A DNA stretch of 64,000 nucleotides from Hungatella sp. UBA7603. Lineage in GTDB: Bacteria; Bacillota; Clostridia; Lachnospirales; Lachnospiraceae. The stretch spans positions 86,531 to 150,530 of the forward strand of contig DLJZ01000030.1 in assembly GCA_002478865.1 (NCBI GenBank). Direction: 5' to 3'. This document shows positions 17,097-28,828 of the stretch, piece by piece. The stretch's first letter is position 1, and the number at the start of each line of letters is the position of its first letter. A model generated the notes under the pieces. It did not search any database, was not told the origin of the DNA, and saw only the letters and a program-made list of their open reading frames with translations. Position numbers and translations under genes: made by a program.

Positions 17097-18440
17097 ATGA
17101 AAAGGGGATTGCGGCAGATTTGCCGTCTAAATATCATGAACTTCATGTTACAACTGAAAGAAAAGATTTTCCGCAACCAATCTCAGGATGCACCTATGAC
17201 AGATTCAGACTATCTAAGAAGCAGAAGATTTTTTATTGCAGAAGGCTGTTGTGCCAACGGCATCGTCACCTTGACTACTGGTGCATTTCTCTCCGGATAT
17301 GCAAACTCACTGGGGGCCACGGACTCTATCAATGGGATTATCGGCTCACTGCCTCTTTTGTTATGCCTGCTGCAGATGTTCTCCGCTGTCTTGTTAGAAA
17401 GTATGCGCAGAAAAAAGGCCATTCTCACAGCCTTTTCCTTGATTCACCGACTTTTACTTGCATCTGTGTTTTTCGTTCCGCTTATTATTGAGAACCCGGC
17501 TTTTCGCCTGCTCGCTCTTATTGTGATCTATGGTACCGCTCATTTTTTCGGTGCATTCATTGGTACTGGAATTGGAAACTGGATTCTTCAACTGGTTCCC
17601 TCTTCCATTCGAGGTAAGTATCTTGGAAAGAAAGATTCCTTTGCCTTTGGTATGTCCACTGCCATCAGCCTGATTATGGGCCGAGTCATGGACTTGTTTC
17701 GAAGCGCAGATAAGGAACAACAGGGATTTTTAGTGGTCGGTTGTGTGGTGTTTGCCCTGGCATGTATGGATTTTTGGTGCCTTTCCTCAATAAAAGAACC
17801 AGAAAGTGTTCCCCATGTGCAGAAGCTTAAGGATTCTATTCTTTCTCCACTACTGGATAAAGAATACAGAAAAGTCATGTTCTCCTACATGTTCTGGAAT
17901 GTGGCCTTGCAAGTGGCAGGACCTTTTTTCAGCGTATACATGGTAACCGGACTAAAGCTTGACTATACTTATATTACCTTCCTGGGGCTTATTTCTTCCA
18001 CACTTCGAATTATTGCCTCATGGCTTTGGGGAAAACTAGCCGATGCTACCTCATGGCTATTTGTTACAAGGGCCTCTATGGGGCTTCTAGGGCTAATTCA
18101 CGCTGGCTGGCTCTTTATGACACCTGATACCTGCTATATCCTCCAGCCTCCAATGCAGGCACTCTCAGGCATTGCCTGGGGCGGAATTGCCATCTCCGTC
18201 TTTCATCTGCAATACCACTATGCCCCTACCGATAAGCGGGTTCCATATGTCAGTGCCAATTCTTCCTATGCCGGACTTAGTGGATTCCTTGCAACCTTAC
18301 TAGGCGCTTTTCTCTTAAAAGTTCTCCCCTCCATCCATGTATTTGGTTTTCCAATGGGAGGGATGCAGATGTTATTTCTTTTATCCGGAACACTGATCTT
18401 AGGCTGTGTCCTTTACATGGGTAAATTACGCACCCATTGA
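17097..18440 (+). CDS. MFS transporter
   Basis: The 447-residue product has about twelve hydrophobic segments and the major facilitator layout, with a basic loop (MRRKKAILTAF near residue 102) after the second or third helix. It begins with a hydrophilic N-terminal stretch of about 40 residues. The true start is uncertain: ATG 17097 has no clear ribosome site and ATG 17136 or 17145 are alternatives. The substrate is unknown; position between an AraC regulator and the arabinose operon suggests sugar or oligosaccharide transport, an inference only. Its last 28 bases overlap the convergent araR gene. Confidence 0.82.
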   Translation: MKRGLRQICRLNIMNFMLQLKEKIFRNQSQDAPMTDSDYLRSRRFFIAEGCCANGIVTLTTGAFLSGYANSLGATDSINGIIGSLPLLLCLLQMFSAVLLESMRRKKAILTAFSLIHRLLLASVFFVPLIIENPAFRLLALIVIYGTAHFFGAFIGTGIGNWILQLVPSSIRGKYLGKKDSFAFGMSTAISLIMGRVMDLFRSADKEQQGFLVVGCVVFALACMDFWCLSSIKEPESVPHVQKLKDSILSPLLDKEYRKVMFSYMFWNVALQVAGPFFSVYMVTGLKLDYTYITFLGLISSTLRIIASWLWGKLADATSWLFVTRASMGLLGLIHAGWLFMTPDTCYILQPPMQALSGIAWGGIAISVFHLQYHYAPTDKRVPYVSANSSYAGLSGFLATLLGAFLLKVLPSIHVFGFPMGGMQMLFLLSGTLILGCVLYMGKLRTH

Positions 18441-19543
18441 CCTTTTTCTCTTCGGTCCCTACAAGATTCACGAATTACAAGCTCTGGCTTTAATATCCGC
18501 TCTACCCGGCTTTCCTCATCTGGTATGCCGTCAATTTTCTCCAATAAAAGCTCCGCCGCCATAGCCCCCAGTCGTTCCTGGGGGTGGGCGATGGTGGTCA
18601 GCTTTACCATTCCATTTTCCGCAATAAAGGAGTTGTCGTACCCCGTAACTGATATGTCACCAGGCACTGACAGTCCATTTTTTTCAAGAGTCTTTATAAT
18701 CTCCAGAGCGATCTGATCGTTATAGCAAACAATCCCATCAATTTCTTTTTCCTCTTCCAGCAAATACTTTAAGATCTCCGAAGGTTTGACCGTGCGATCT
18801 TCCGTATGAAACCAGATGACCATATCAGGATCATAAGATAAACCAGATTCCTGCAGAGCCTTTACATACCCTTTATGCCTGTCAATTCCCTGAATGTCAT
18901 CTGCTTTAAAGATGCCAAGGATATGCTTATGCCCCATATCTCTTAAATATTTGGTCACCAGATATCCTCCCATACAGTCATCCATGAGAATATGCGGTTT
19001 CTTCTTCATCTGAGAATAATATCCCTGAATGAATACATAAGGAATCTTATAGAAGTCAAGCTTGTCGTAAAGCCCCTTGTGTCCGCACATGATCTCGCTT
19101 TTGCTGGGCTCAATGATGAGGCCGTCAATATCTTTTTCCAGTATTTCTTCCAGGCTTTTGCTCTCCTTTAGCCTGCTGTTTCCAGTATTCTTAAGGATAA
19201 TGCTATATCCGCCAGCCGTAAGCACGCTGTCGATTCCTTGAATCAACCTGGGGAAGATGTAGTCGGACAGATAAGTGGTAATGACCGCTATATTGCCAGA
19301 CCCCTTCTTTCCCCCAGCTTTTCTGGAAACAAAGGTTCCCCGCCCATGTTCCGCTTCGATAAATCCTTCCTGTTCCAGAATAGAGAGTGCCTTTCTGACG
19401 GTGTGTCGGCTTACGTGACAGGAGGCGGATAATTCATTTTCAGACGGCAGACGATCTCCCGGTTTTCTTTTCCCGGATACGATATCCTGCTTTAATTCTT
19501 CCATCAATACATAGTATTTTGTCTTTCCGCTGTCCTCTGCCAT
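18413..19543 (-). CDS. araR: arabinose operon repressor AraR (GntR-LacI chimera)
   Basis: A 376-residue repressor with an N-terminal GntR winged helix (about 5-70; GDRLPSENELSASCHVSRHTVRKALSILEQEGF) fused to a LacI-type sugar-binding domain (about 80-370; IDGLIIEPSKSEIM, VTGYDNSFIAENGMVKLTTIAHP). This fusion is typical of AraR, which releases DNA on binding L-arabinose. ATG 19543 has AAGGAG six bases upstream; the longer frame starts inside araD. It is the last gene of the ara operon, ten bases after araD, so it would be autoregulated through the promoter ahead of abfA. Confidence 0.93.
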   Translation of the reverse strand: MAEDSGKTKYYVLMEELKQDIVSGKRKPGDRLPSENELSASCHVSRHTVRKALSILEQEGFIEAEHGRGTFVSRKAGGKKGSGNIAVITTYLSDYIFPRLIQGIDSVLTAGGYSIILKNTGNSRLKESKSLEEILEKDIDGLIIEPSKSEIMCGHKGLYDKLDFYKIPYVFIQGYYSQMKKKPHILMDDCMGGYLVTKYLRDMGHKHILGIFKADDIQGIDRHKGYVKALQESGLSYDPDMVIWFHTEDRTVKPSEILKYLLEEEKEIDGIVCYNDQIALEIIKTLEKNGLSVPGDISVTGYDNSFIAENGMVKLTTIAHPQERLGAMAAELLLEKIDGIPDEESRVERILKPELVIRESCRDRREKGQWVRNLPM

Positions 19544-19553
19544 AGAAAACTCC

Positions 19554-20249
19554 TTACGATTTTTTTTGCCCGTAATACGCATTGGGGCCATGCTTGCGCA
19601 TAAAATGCTTATCCTGCATGCACTGAGGTGCAGGTATTATGGAAGGGTTCAACAATTCGGTCATGAGATTCATTTTTGCAATCTCTTCTAATACCACCGC
19701 ATTGTGAACAGCATTGTCCGCATCGGTTCCCCAAGTAAAGGGGCCATGATTCTTACAAAGAATTCCGGGAACGTGCATAGGATTTCTTCCCTGAAGGGTC
19801 TCTATAATCACTAGTCCTGTGTTCTTTTCATACCCCTCTTCAATCTCTTCCTCTGTCAGATTTCTGGCACATGGAATCTCTCCGTAGAAATAATCGGCAT
19901 GAGTGGTCCCATAGCAAGGAATCCCTCTGCCTGCCTGTGCCCAGGAGGTCGCCATTGGGGAATGAGTATGAACAATTCCTCCCACTGTTAAAAATGCCTT
20001 ATAAAGCTCCAAATGAGTGGCCGTATCGGAGGAAGGGTTTAAATCTCCTTCCACCTTATTTCCAAGCAGATCCATAACTACCATATCTTCTGGTTTTAAG
20101 ATGTCGTAATCCACACCACTTGGTTTGATGACAAAAAGCCCCTTCTCCCGGTCAATTCCACTGACATTTCCCCAGGTATATGTAATCAGTCCTTTTCTTG
20201 GGAGTTCCATATTTGCTTCGTATACCGAGCGTTTCAATTCTTCCAGCAT
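19554..20249 (-). CDS. araD: L-ribulose-5-phosphate 4-epimerase
   Basis: AraD interconverts L-ribulose 5-phosphate and D-xylulose 5-phosphate, the last arabinose-specific step before the pentose phosphate pathway. The 231-residue class II aldolase-fold protein has the phosphate-binding TWGNVSGID near residue 25, [11 protein letters not shown] around Asp75, the zinc ligands His94 and His96 in VHTHSP, and a further His in KNHGPFTWG. Length equals that of the E. coli enzyme. A ribosome site (GGCGGAGAG) lies before ATG 20249, and the gene follows araB by 27 bases and precedes araR by ten. Confidence 0.96.
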   Translation of the reverse strand: MLEELKRSVYEANMELPRKGLITYTWGNVSGIDREKGLFVIKPSGVDYDILKPEDMVVMDLLGNKVEGDLNPSSDTATHLELYKAFLTVGGIVHTHSPMATSWAQAGRGIPCYGTTHADYFYGEIPCARNLTEEEIEEGYEKNTGLVIIETLQGRNPMHVPGILCKNHGPFTWGTDADNAVHNAVVLEEIAKMNLMTELLNPSIIPAPQCMQDKHFMRKHGPNAYYGQKKS

Positions 20250-20276
20250 GTTCTCTCCGCCTTTCCAAATGTATTA

Positions 20277-21875
20277 TTATTTAAAATAATCCAGGGCAGC
20301 CCGTTCTATGGAAAGTCCCTTTTTATATCGCTCCATAAATACGCTAAATCCCGCCTCATCTTCTGGGTCCGGCTTTACCACGGTACCAGCTTCACCATGA
20401 AATACCTTTTGAGCCAGGTAATGGTCTAAGGATTCCCCTTCTTCTTTTCGAATTAGATAGGAGGCCAAAAGTGCTGCTCCCCAGGCGCCGCCCTCTCCTG
20501 CCGTCTCCATAACAGAAACCGGCACATTCATAGCTGCTGCCATGATGCTTTGACCAACTCCTTTTGTCTTAAAGAGTCCTCCATGGCCTAATAACACATC
20601 AAGCTTTACGTCCTCTTTATAGAGGATTTCCATACCTACCTTTAAGGCCCCTAAAGCAGTATAGAGATGAACTCTCATAAAGTTGGCCAGGTTAAAACGA
20701 CTCTCAGGTGTGCGGACAAACAAAGGTCTTCCTTCTTCAAAATGGGTAATATGTTCCCCAGAGAGATAACCATAAGACAATAAATTACCTCCGTCTTTAT
20801 CTCCCTCCAAAGCCTTTTGATAAAGGGTAGAAAATAAGGTATTCTTATCCGTTTTCATTCCCATGGCATCGGCAAACTCTTCAAACAGAGATACCCAGGC
20901 ATTTAAATCAGAAGTACAGTTGTTACAATGCACCATTGCCACAGAATCACCTGCTGGAGTAGTGACCAGATCGATTTCCTCATATACCTTGGACAGCTCT
21001 TTTTCAAGAACCACCATGGCAAACACACTGGTACCAGCGGAAACATTACCGGTTCTTCTTGCTACACTGTTGGTCGCTGTCATACCGGTTCCTGCATCTC
21101 CTTCTGGCGGACATAGAGGAATTCCAGCTTTTAGATTCCCGCTAACATCAAGAAGAGCCGCCCCCTCTATAGTCAGTGATCCAGCCTCTTCTCCAGCAGT
21201 CAATACCTTAGGCATAATATCCTTTAGCTTCCAGGGAAGGTGTTCTCTCTCAATCAGGGAATCAAACTGATCCACCATGTTCTCATAATAGTCCTTTGTG
21301 CTGCTGTCAATAGGAAACATGCCTGCACAGTCTCCAATTCCAAGAACACGTTTTCCTGTAAGCTTCCAGTGGACATACCCCTCTAAGGTGATGAGGTAAT
21401 CAATGGATGAGACATGCTCTTCTTTATTTAAGATGGCCTGATACAAATGAGCGATGCTCCATCTCTGAGGAATATGATAGGAAAATAACTCCGTCAGCAC
21501 GTTAGAAGCATCTTGTGTGATGGTATTTCTCCACGTCCGGAATGGAACCAGAATCTCTCCTTCCTTGTCAAAAGCCATATATCCATGCATCATGGCAGAA
21601 AAACAGATGGCTCCAATGTTGGTCAGTGTTTCTCCATAAGTTTCCTTCACTTCCTCTGCCATTTTCTGATAGCTGTCCTGGACGCCTTTCCAGATATCAG
21701 AGATGGAATACGTCCAGATTCCATTCTCATACTTGTTTTCCCAATCATGACTGCCAGAGGCAATTGGGTTGTGGTCTTCATCCACCAGTACTGCCTTAAT
21801 TCTTGTAGAACCAAGTTCAATTCCAAGGGCTGTCTTACCTTCCCGGATTGATGCTGCGATTTCTTTTCCTATCAT
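20277..21875 (-). CDS. araB: FGGY family kinase, probable ribulokinase
   Basis: A 532-residue FGGY carbohydrate kinase. The N-terminal phosphate loop is [20 protein letters not shown] (residue 18 on), a nucleotide-binding region [14 protein letters not shown] lies near residue 275, and the C-terminal ATP site includes [15 protein letters not shown] and [12 protein letters not shown]. By context it phosphorylates L-ribulose, although the sequence is diverged from the enterobacterial AraB type and belongs to the clostridial form found next to araA and araD. AAAAGGAGG precedes ATG 21875. The gene lies between araA and araD. Confidence 0.9.
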   Translation of the reverse strand: MIGKEIAASIREGKTALGIELGSTRIKAVLVDEDHNPIASGSHDWENKYENGIWTYSISDIWKGVQDSYQKMAEEVKETYGETLTNIGAICFSAMMHGYMAFDKEGEILVPFRTWRNTITQDASNVLTELFSYHIPQRWSIAHLYQAILNKEEHVSSIDYLITLEGYVHWKLTGKRVLGIGDCAGMFPIDSSTKDYYENMVDQFDSLIEREHLPWKLKDIMPKVLTAGEEAGSLTIEGAALLDVSGNLKAGIPLCPPEGDAGTGMTATNSVARRTGNVSAGTSVFAMVVLEKELSKVYEEIDLVTTPAGDSVAMVHCNNCTSDLNAWVSLFEEFADAMGMKTDKNTLFSTLYQKALEGDKDGGNLLSYGYLSGEHITHFEEGRPLFVRTPESRFNLANFMRVHLYTALGALKVGMEILYKEDVKLDVLLGHGGLFKTKGVGQSIMAAAMNVPVSVMETAGEGGAWGAALLASYLIRKEEGESLDHYLAQKVFHGEAGTVVKPDPEDEAGFSVFMERYKKGLSIERAALDYFK

Positions 21876-21933
21876 TTGGACCCCTCCTTTTAAAATGGGC
21901 CCGCTCCACTAGGAGGCGGACCCCATTATGTTC

Positions 21934-23427
21934 TTAGCGGTACACAACCGAATTCCACTTTAATTCGTTCTTCAAATCACGTATGGTGGTCTTCTCATCA
22001 ATATAGATTGCTTCAATTCCCATAGCCTCCGCCCAGTCACCCATCTGCTCTGCCGTTAAATCGTATGAGAATGCCGTATGATGGGCACCTCCAGCCAGAA
22101 TCCAGCTTTCAGCCCCAGTGATAAGATTTGGCTCTGGAGTCCAAAATGCAGTGGCTACAGGAAGCTTTGGCATAGGCTTTTCTATCTTTTTACAGTTCAC
22201 GGTATTAATAATAAGGCGGAATCGGTTCCCAAGATCAATGAGAGAAGTGGCAATTCCTTTTCCCTCTTTTGCCGTAAATACAAGGCGTGCCGGATCTTCT
22301 CTATTACCCATTGACAATGGATTCACCCTGATTGAAACCTTGCCCTCTGCAATGCTTGGGCACACCTCCAACATGTGAGCCTGAAGAATGCCTTCTTTTC
22401 CTGGAACTAGGTTATAAGTATAATCCTCCATAAAAGAAGTTCCCTTTGCATTTGGTATCCCAGAGGTCATGATCTTCATTAAGCGAACCATGGCAGCCGT
22501 CTTCCAATCTCCTTCTCCGCCAAAACCATAGCCCTTCTCCATCAGACGCTGAATGGCAAGACCAGGAAGCTGCTGTAAGGTACCAAGATCTCCAAAATGA
22601 GTCACAATGGCCTGATAATCCTTTTCCTTTAAGAACTGCTCAAACCCCAGCTCAATCCTTGCCTGAGCCGCTACATGCGCCTTAAATTCCTGTGGATCTC
22701 TTCCTTCTGTTACCATTTCATACAGGCTGTAATATTCCTCTACCAGAGAAGATACCTCACCCTCTTTAACATCTTTTACATAATCTGTTATCTCATTAAC
22801 AGGATAAGCATCAATCTCCCAACCAAACTTTAACTGGGCTTCTACCTTATCTCCTTCGGTTACGGCTACATTTCTCATGTTATCTGCAAAACGAACTACA
22901 CGGACATGACTGCTTTCCATAACACCGACTGCCGTACGCATCCAGTCTCCGATTCGATTCTGGACACTTTCATCATCCCAAAATCCTGCAATCACCTTTC
23001 TTGCCATTCCCATTCTTGTTACCATATGACCAAATTCCCGGTCTCCATGGGCGGATTGATTTTCGTTCATGAAATCCATGTCAATGGAGTCATAAGGAAT
23101 TTCCTGGTTGAACTGGGTATGTAGATGAAGCAGTGGCTTTCTATATTCCTGCAATCCTAATATCCAGGATTTTGCGGGAGAAAAGGTGTGCATCCAGGTG
23201 ATGACTCCAGCGCAGGTCTCATCATCATTTGCCTGATGAAACAAGGACCGTATGGATGCATTGTCAATAAGAACCGGTTTTAGTACCACCTGAAATGGCA
23301 AAAACCCACAGGCATTGAGCCGCTCCGTTATAATAGCAGAATGCCTTGCTACATTGCTCAGACACTCTTCCCCATAGAGGTCCTGGGAACCAGTTGCAAA
23401 CCAGAATTTATATTCTTTCCTTACCAT
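21934..23427 (-). CDS. araA: L-arabinose isomerase
   Basis: AraA converts L-arabinose to L-ribulose using a divalent metal, usually manganese. The 497-residue protein matches the family length (about 500) and shows the N-terminal FWFATGSQDLYGEE, HTFSPAKSWI, the GFGGEGDWKTAAMVR stretch carrying a metal-site Glu, and EDYTYNL with another. It is cytosolic and the second gene of the leftward ara operon, 22 bases after abfA, with the kinase gene 58 bases beyond. No anomalies were seen. Confidence 0.97.
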   Translation of the reverse strand: MVRKEYKFWFATGSQDLYGEECLSNVARHSAIITERLNACGFLPFQVVLKPVLIDNASIRSLFHQANDDETCAGVITWMHTFSPAKSWILGLQEYRKPLLHLHTQFNQEIPYDSIDMDFMNENQSAHGDREFGHMVTRMGMARKVIAGFWDDESVQNRIGDWMRTAVGVMESSHVRVVRFADNMRNVAVTEGDKVEAQLKFGWEIDAYPVNEITDYVKDVKEGEVSSLVEEYYSLYEMVTEGRDPQEFKAHVAAQARIELGFEQFLKEKDYQAIVTHFGDLGTLQQLPGLAIQRLMEKGYGFGGEGDWKTAAMVRLMKIMTSGIPNAKGTSFMEDYTYNLVPGKEGILQAHMLEVCPSIAEGKVSIRVNPLSMGNREDPARLVFTAKEGKGIATSLIDLGNRFRLIINTVNCKKIEKPMPKLPVATAFWTPEPNLITGAESWILAGGAHHTAFSYDLTAEQMGDWAEAMGIEAIYIDEKTTIRDLKNELKWNSVVYR

Positions 23428-23449
23428 AAGATTACCCCCTTATTTATAT

Positions 23450-25058
<1,609 letters not shown>

Positions 25059-25118
25059 ACGATATACCTCCTGCTTTTTCCATAAGATGGATAAGATATC
25101 CTCTTACTACCAATTTAT

Positions 25119-25182
25119 AACTTGTACGCACCATTGCACAAGTTGTTTTTCATTATTCTATCATATTCAGCACTTTTTACAA
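25119..25182 (-). promoter_or_regulatory. ara operon promoter with candidate AraR operator
   Basis: On the minus strand TTGTAA (25177-25182) and TAGAAT (25155-25160) are 16 bases apart. Just downstream, over the expected transcription start, AACTTGT at 25138-25144 and ACAAGTT at 25119-25125 (minus strand reading) form a perfect inverted repeat with a 12-base centre that includes GTGCGTAC-like bases. B. subtilis AraR sites share the ACTTGTacGTACAAGT character. Placement at the start site fits repression. Confidence 0.65.
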
Positions 25183-25420
25183 GAAACTTAACGATTCCTT
25201 TATTATCTATATTATAGGAAAAGGTAAGACATGCAGGTCTTACCACGGGAAAGGTTAAAGTCAATAAGGGGAGAATAAAACAGCAGAACGCTATTTTAAG
25301 AATGTTTAATTAGTTAATTTTTTATCAATATGCCATATGCCAGATTCTTTCAAGTGTAAACCATAAAATAATCACAAATACATCAAATACAGATCATATA
25401 GTTTCCTTTTACTAGGCAAA

Positions 25421-25507
25421 TTGACAAAGTCATAGACATAATATACAATTTATTTTTTATTATTTATGAATTTTTGTTGACACTTTTTCTCACATTTCGG
25501 TTATATT
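25421..25507 (+). promoter_or_regulatory. two rightward promoter-like elements in a gap without a rightward gene
   Basis: TTGACA at 25421-25426 with TACAAT at 25444-25449 has perfect 17-base spacing. A second TTGACA at 25477-25482 has TTATAT/TATATT at 25501-25507 (18-19 bases). Both point right towards 25510-25610, where no protein gene starts; the next genes are on the other strand. Confidence 0.6.
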
Positions 25508-25509
25508 AT

Positions 25510-25610
25510 ATTTGTAACCCCCCCCAATACATTATATAGTTTTTGCTACACCCCATAAGAAACGAAATACCTTCTCCGAAAAAAGACCAGCTACCCCAGC
25601 TGGTCTTTTT
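25510..25610 (+). ncRNA. candidate small RNA ending in an intrinsic terminator
   Basis: Transcription from the promoter at 25477-25507 would start near 25514, at a run of eight C (25518-25525), pass through about 60 unstructured bases with CACCCC, and end in GACCAGCT/AGCTGGTC with loop ACCCC and a TTTTT tail at 25606-25610. C-rich single strands in small RNAs of Firmicutes often pair with ribosome sites. The hairpin also serves the opposite gene, so the RNA is a hypothesis from promoter and terminator alone. Confidence 0.35.
25579..25610 (-). terminator. bidirectional terminator downstream of the D-Ala-D-Ala carboxypeptidase gene
   Basis: GACCAGCT at 25585-25592 pairs with AGCTGGTC at 25598-25605; on the minus strand it is followed by TTTTTT. 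It lies about 20 bases past the carboxypeptidase stop. Confidence 0.85.
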
Positions 25611-25631
25611 CATTGTTCTTTATGTTATTAT

Positions 25632-27071
25632 TTACTTTTTACCCTTAGTATTACGGCGATCCTTTAACATACGCTCAAAGGCTTCCCCGTCGCCATCTTC
25701 TCTCAAACGACGTCTCCGCTCTTCTCTGCGAATCTCGCTTTCTCTAAATTCCTTTTTTCTTTTATATACAACAAATCCAATTCCAGCTCCAGCTACTAAC
25801 AAGATGGCTGCAATTACGGCGGCTAAAATTCCCACGCCCTTGCCGCCTGACATCTTGACACCAGAAGCAGGTAGTTCCTTGCTTCCTTCGGTAGTAACTG
25901 CCTCTTTCGTACCTTCACCAGTTGCCTGGTTGGATTCTGAAGTGCCGTTTTTGGCTATTAAATAAGCCTGACCCACGTTTCTATCATTATAAGTATATTG
26001 AATCAGTGCAACGGCTCCCTTTGGACTACCTTTCGGTAACTCCGTTACGAGAGTCTTGCTTGCATCAGAAAACTTAGCATCTTTTGGAAGGGTAATGATC
26101 TGGCCTTGCTCTAGTTCCAACTCTGATGGTTGAAAGTTCTTCTCTCCAACCACAACAGGTTCTTCCCCTTGAATGTAGGAGGTCTCATTGCCATCTATTT
26201 TGAAATTCTCAAAACGATCGTACCCAAACTGTAACAGATTTTTTCCGTCTATAAAATACTGTCTTGGGCTTCCCTTTAAGATGACAGAGATAAGCCTTCT
26301 TCCATCCTGTTCTGCATAAGTTACCAGTGTATTGCCCGCCTTAACTAAGTAACCGGTTTTCCCCGCAACAGCCGCTGGAAAATAAAACTCACTTGAGGAT
26401 TCACTTGTTTTCACCAGACGGTGCTCATTATATATGGTAAGTCCTTCTGGGTTATTGGTGGTAGGAGGAATCTTATGACTTAAAGCGGAACCGATCTCCA
26501 CAAGCTTCTTATTGTTGTATGCAGCCTTGGCGATCAGTGCCATATCATAGGCAGATACATACTGGGTATCCCCATTTAAGCCAGAGGGATTTTCAAAATG
26601 GCTCTCGGTGCATCCAAGCTCCTCCAGCTTTTGATTCATCAGCTTTACAAAATCTTCTCTGCTTCCTGCCACATGCTCCGCGAGGGCATTGGCTGCCTGA
26701 TTACACGAGTGAAGAATAAGAGAATAAAGACAATCCTCCACAGAAAGCTTATCTCCATCCGTTACATTTAACTTGTTCCCGCTTCCCGCTTCCACGTTTA
26801 ATACAGAATCTTTGGAAAAGGTGACCATATCATCAGGTTTGGCCCGCTCCAACACGATTAGTGCGGTCAATATCTTCGTAATACTAGCGGGGGGATATTG
26901 TCCATGCATATTCTTTCCAAATATCACTGCTCCCGAATCTGCATCAATCACGATACCGGATTCTGCCTGGATATCAGTATCTGAGGGCCAGTCCGGTTTT
27001 GCGTATACCGTTATAAGAAATAGCTGACTGATCAAAAGACAGCACAGCAATGTTTTCAATCTTTGTTTCAA
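25632..27071 (-). CDS. dacF: D-alanyl-D-alanine carboxypeptidase (low-molecular-weight PBP, S11)
   Basis: This enzyme trims the terminal D-Ala from peptidoglycan pentapeptides outside the membrane. From TTG 27071 (GGAGGG seven bases upstream) the 479-residue protein starts with a classic signal peptide, MKQRLKTLLCCLLISQLFL, cleaved near residue 24. The S11 motifs are S63-I-T-K66, SCN near residue 120 and KTGY near 232. After a DacF-type beta-rich domain there is a Ser/Thr/Glu linker, one membrane helix (VGILAAVIAAILLVAGAGIGFVVY) and a highly basic cytosolic tail. The longer frame back to 27113 starts inside the rny terminator and has no ribosome site. The symbol is by family only. Confidence 0.9.
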   Translation of the reverse strand: MKQRLKTLLCCLLISQLFLITVYAKPDWPSDTDIQAESGIVIDADSGAVIFGKNMHGQYPPASITKILTALIVLERAKPDDMVTFSKDSVLNVEAGSGNKLNVTDGDKLSVEDCLYSLILHSCNQAANALAEHVAGSREDFVKLMNQKLEELGCTESHFENPSGLNGDTQYVSAYDMALIAKAAYNNKKLVEIGSALSHKIPPTTNNPEGLTIYNEHRLVKTSESSSEFYFPAAVAGKTGYLVKAGNTLVTYAEQDGRRLISVILKGSPRQYFIDGKNLLQFGYDRFENFKIDGNETSYIQGEEPVVVGEKNFQPSELELEQGQIITLPKDAKFSDASKTLVTELPKGSPKGAVALIQYTYNDRNVGQAYLIAKNGTSESNQATGEGTKEAVTTEGSKELPASGVKMSGGKGVGILAAVIAAILLVAGAGIGFVVYKRKKEFRESEIRREERRRRLREDGDGEAFERMLKDRRNTKGKK

Positions 27072-27090
27072 GCATTTGCCCTCCGAGATT

Positions 27091-27136
27091 AAAAATGCCC
27101 TAAAACCGCACATAGAATATTATACGGTTTTAGGGC
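27091..27136 (-). terminator. intrinsic terminator after rny
   Basis: GCCCTAAAACCG at 27125-27136 (minus reading) pairs with CGGTTTTAGGGC at 27097-27108 and is followed on the minus strand by ATTTTTAAT. It ends rny and precedes the carboxypeptidase gene. Confidence 0.88.
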
Positions 27137-27143
27137 ACCATTT

Positions 27144-28703
27144 TTATTTTGCGTAATCTGTTACTCTGGACTCTCGGATCACATTGACTTTAATCTGTCC
27201 CGGATATTCCAAGGCTTCTTCAATCTTCTTAGAAATATCACGAGCCAATAATACCATATCGTCATCGTTGATCTGATCGGGAACTACCATAATCCGAACT
27301 TCACGTCCTGCCTGAATGGCAAAGGACTTGTCCACTCCCTTAAAGGAATTGGTGATATCTTCTAACTGTTTTAATCTGTTTGTATATGTCTCCAGAGTCT
27401 CTCTTCTGGCTCCAGGTCTTGCCGCAGAAATTGTGTCTGCCGCCTGGCAAATACAGGCAATAAGGCTCTGTGGTTCAACGTCACCATGATGAGATTCCAC
27501 CGTGTTCAGCACGATCGCAGGTTCTTTATACTTTCTACAAAGCTCCACACCTAACTGAATATGGGATCCTTCCATCTCATGGTCAACGGCTTTACCGATG
27601 TCATGTAATAAACCAGCACGCTTGGCCATACGAATATCCAAACCGATCTCTCCGGCTAATAAACCGGATAACTGGGCAACTTCCATGGAATGCTTTAATG
27701 CATTTTGTCCATAGCTTGTCCTGTATTTCAGCTTGCCAAGCAGTCTGATGAGTTCCGGATGAAGACCATGAATTCCCACTTCAAGAGCGGCGGTCTCTCC
27801 TTCTTCACGCATATTGGTTTCTACTTCTTTCTGTGCCTTTTCTACCATCTCCTCAATTCTGGCTGGGTGAATTCTTCCATCCACAATGAGGCGTTCCAAT
27901 GCAATTCTTGCCACTTCTCTACGAACCGGATCAAATCCGGACAATACAACTGCCTCAGGGGTATCATCAATAATGAGTTCTACGCCTGTAAGGGTCTCTA
28001 ACGTACGAATGTTACGGCCTTCTCTACCAATGATCCTGCCTTTCATCTCATCGTTAGGAAGCTGTACAACAGAAACTGTCGTTTCTGCTACATGATCCGC
28101 AGCACATCTTTGAATGGCTGTAACCACGTATTCCTTTGCCTTTTTATCGGCTTCTTCTTTTGCTTTGTTGTCAAGTTCCTTAATTAATTTCGCAGTGTCA
28201 TGTTTTACATCATCTTCAACAGATTTTAAAAGATACTCTTTTGCCTGTTCGGAGGTAAGTCCGGAAATTTTTTCCAGTTCCTGAATGCCTTTTTCATACA
28301 GTGATTCAACTTCGGCATTTCTTTTATTTAACCCGTCCTCTCGAGCAGCAAGACCTGCTTCTCGTTTTTCCATAGTCTCAGACTTCTTGTCCAAGTTTTC
28401 TTCCTTGCTTAATACTCGTCTTTCATAACGTTGAAGCTCAGCTCTTCGTTCCCTGGTTTCTTTTTCCAGTTCATTCTTAGTCTTTAATGACTCTTCTTTT
28501 GCCTCAAGGAGAGCTTCACGCTTCTTTGTCTCAGCGGTCTTTAATGCTTCATCTATTATTTCCCGAGATTTTTCTTCTGCTGAACCCATCTTGCTTTCAT
28601 AGGTATTTTTTCGATATGAGATCGCAGCAGACCAGGCAATAAAAGCTACTACTATTGATGCCAAAATTACAACCAATACAGTTGTGAATACTGATACTGA
28701 CAC
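27144..28703 (-). CDS. rny: ribonuclease Y
   Basis: RNase Y is the membrane-anchored endonuclease that starts mRNA decay in many Firmicutes. The 519-residue protein has an N-terminal membrane helix (about 4-28), a long Lys/Glu coiled coil (about 30-200), a KH RNA-binding domain ([29 protein letters not shown] begins near 217), and an HD domain ([15 protein letters not shown], then [13 protein letters not shown] with the metal-binding HD pair). The end has [10 protein letters not shown], typical of the family. An AAGGAGG ribosome site lies before the ATG, and the gene has its own promoter at 28753-28781. Confidence 0.97.
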   Translation of the reverse strand: MSVSVFTTVLVVILASIVVAFIAWSAAISYRKNTYESKMGSAEEKSREIIDEALKTAETKKREALLEAKEESLKTKNELEKETRERRAELQRYERRVLSKEENLDKKSETMEKREAGLAAREDGLNKRNAEVESLYEKGIQELEKISGLTSEQAKEYLLKSVEDDVKHDTAKLIKELDNKAKEEADKKAKEYVVTAIQRCAADHVAETTVSVVQLPNDEMKGRIIGREGRNIRTLETLTGVELIIDDTPEAVVLSGFDPVRREVARIALERLIVDGRIHPARIEEMVEKAQKEVETNMREEGETAALEVGIHGLHPELIRLLGKLKYRTSYGQNALKHSMEVAQLSGLLAGEIGLDIRMAKRAGLLHDIGKAVDHEMEGSHIQLGVELCRKYKEPAIVLNTVESHHGDVEPQSLIACICQAADTISAARPGARRETLETYTNRLKQLEDITNSFKGVDKSFAIQAGREVRIMVVPDQINDDDMVLLARDISKKIEEALEYPGQIKVNVIRESRVTDYAK

Positions 28704-28752
28704 AGGAGCACCTCCTTATTAGATTTTCATTGTACAACAATACAACACTTCA

Positions 28753-28781
28753 ATTTTAAACTGTTTTATACATTATGTCAA
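28753..28781 (-). promoter_or_regulatory. rny promoter
   Basis: On the minus strand TTGACA (28776-28781) and TAAAAT (28753-28758) are 17 bases apart, about 45 bases before the rny start. Confidence 0.8.
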
Positions 28782-28828
28782 GTATTTAACCCTCGTTTCC
28801 GGTATACTTATACACATTTTCCTTATTG

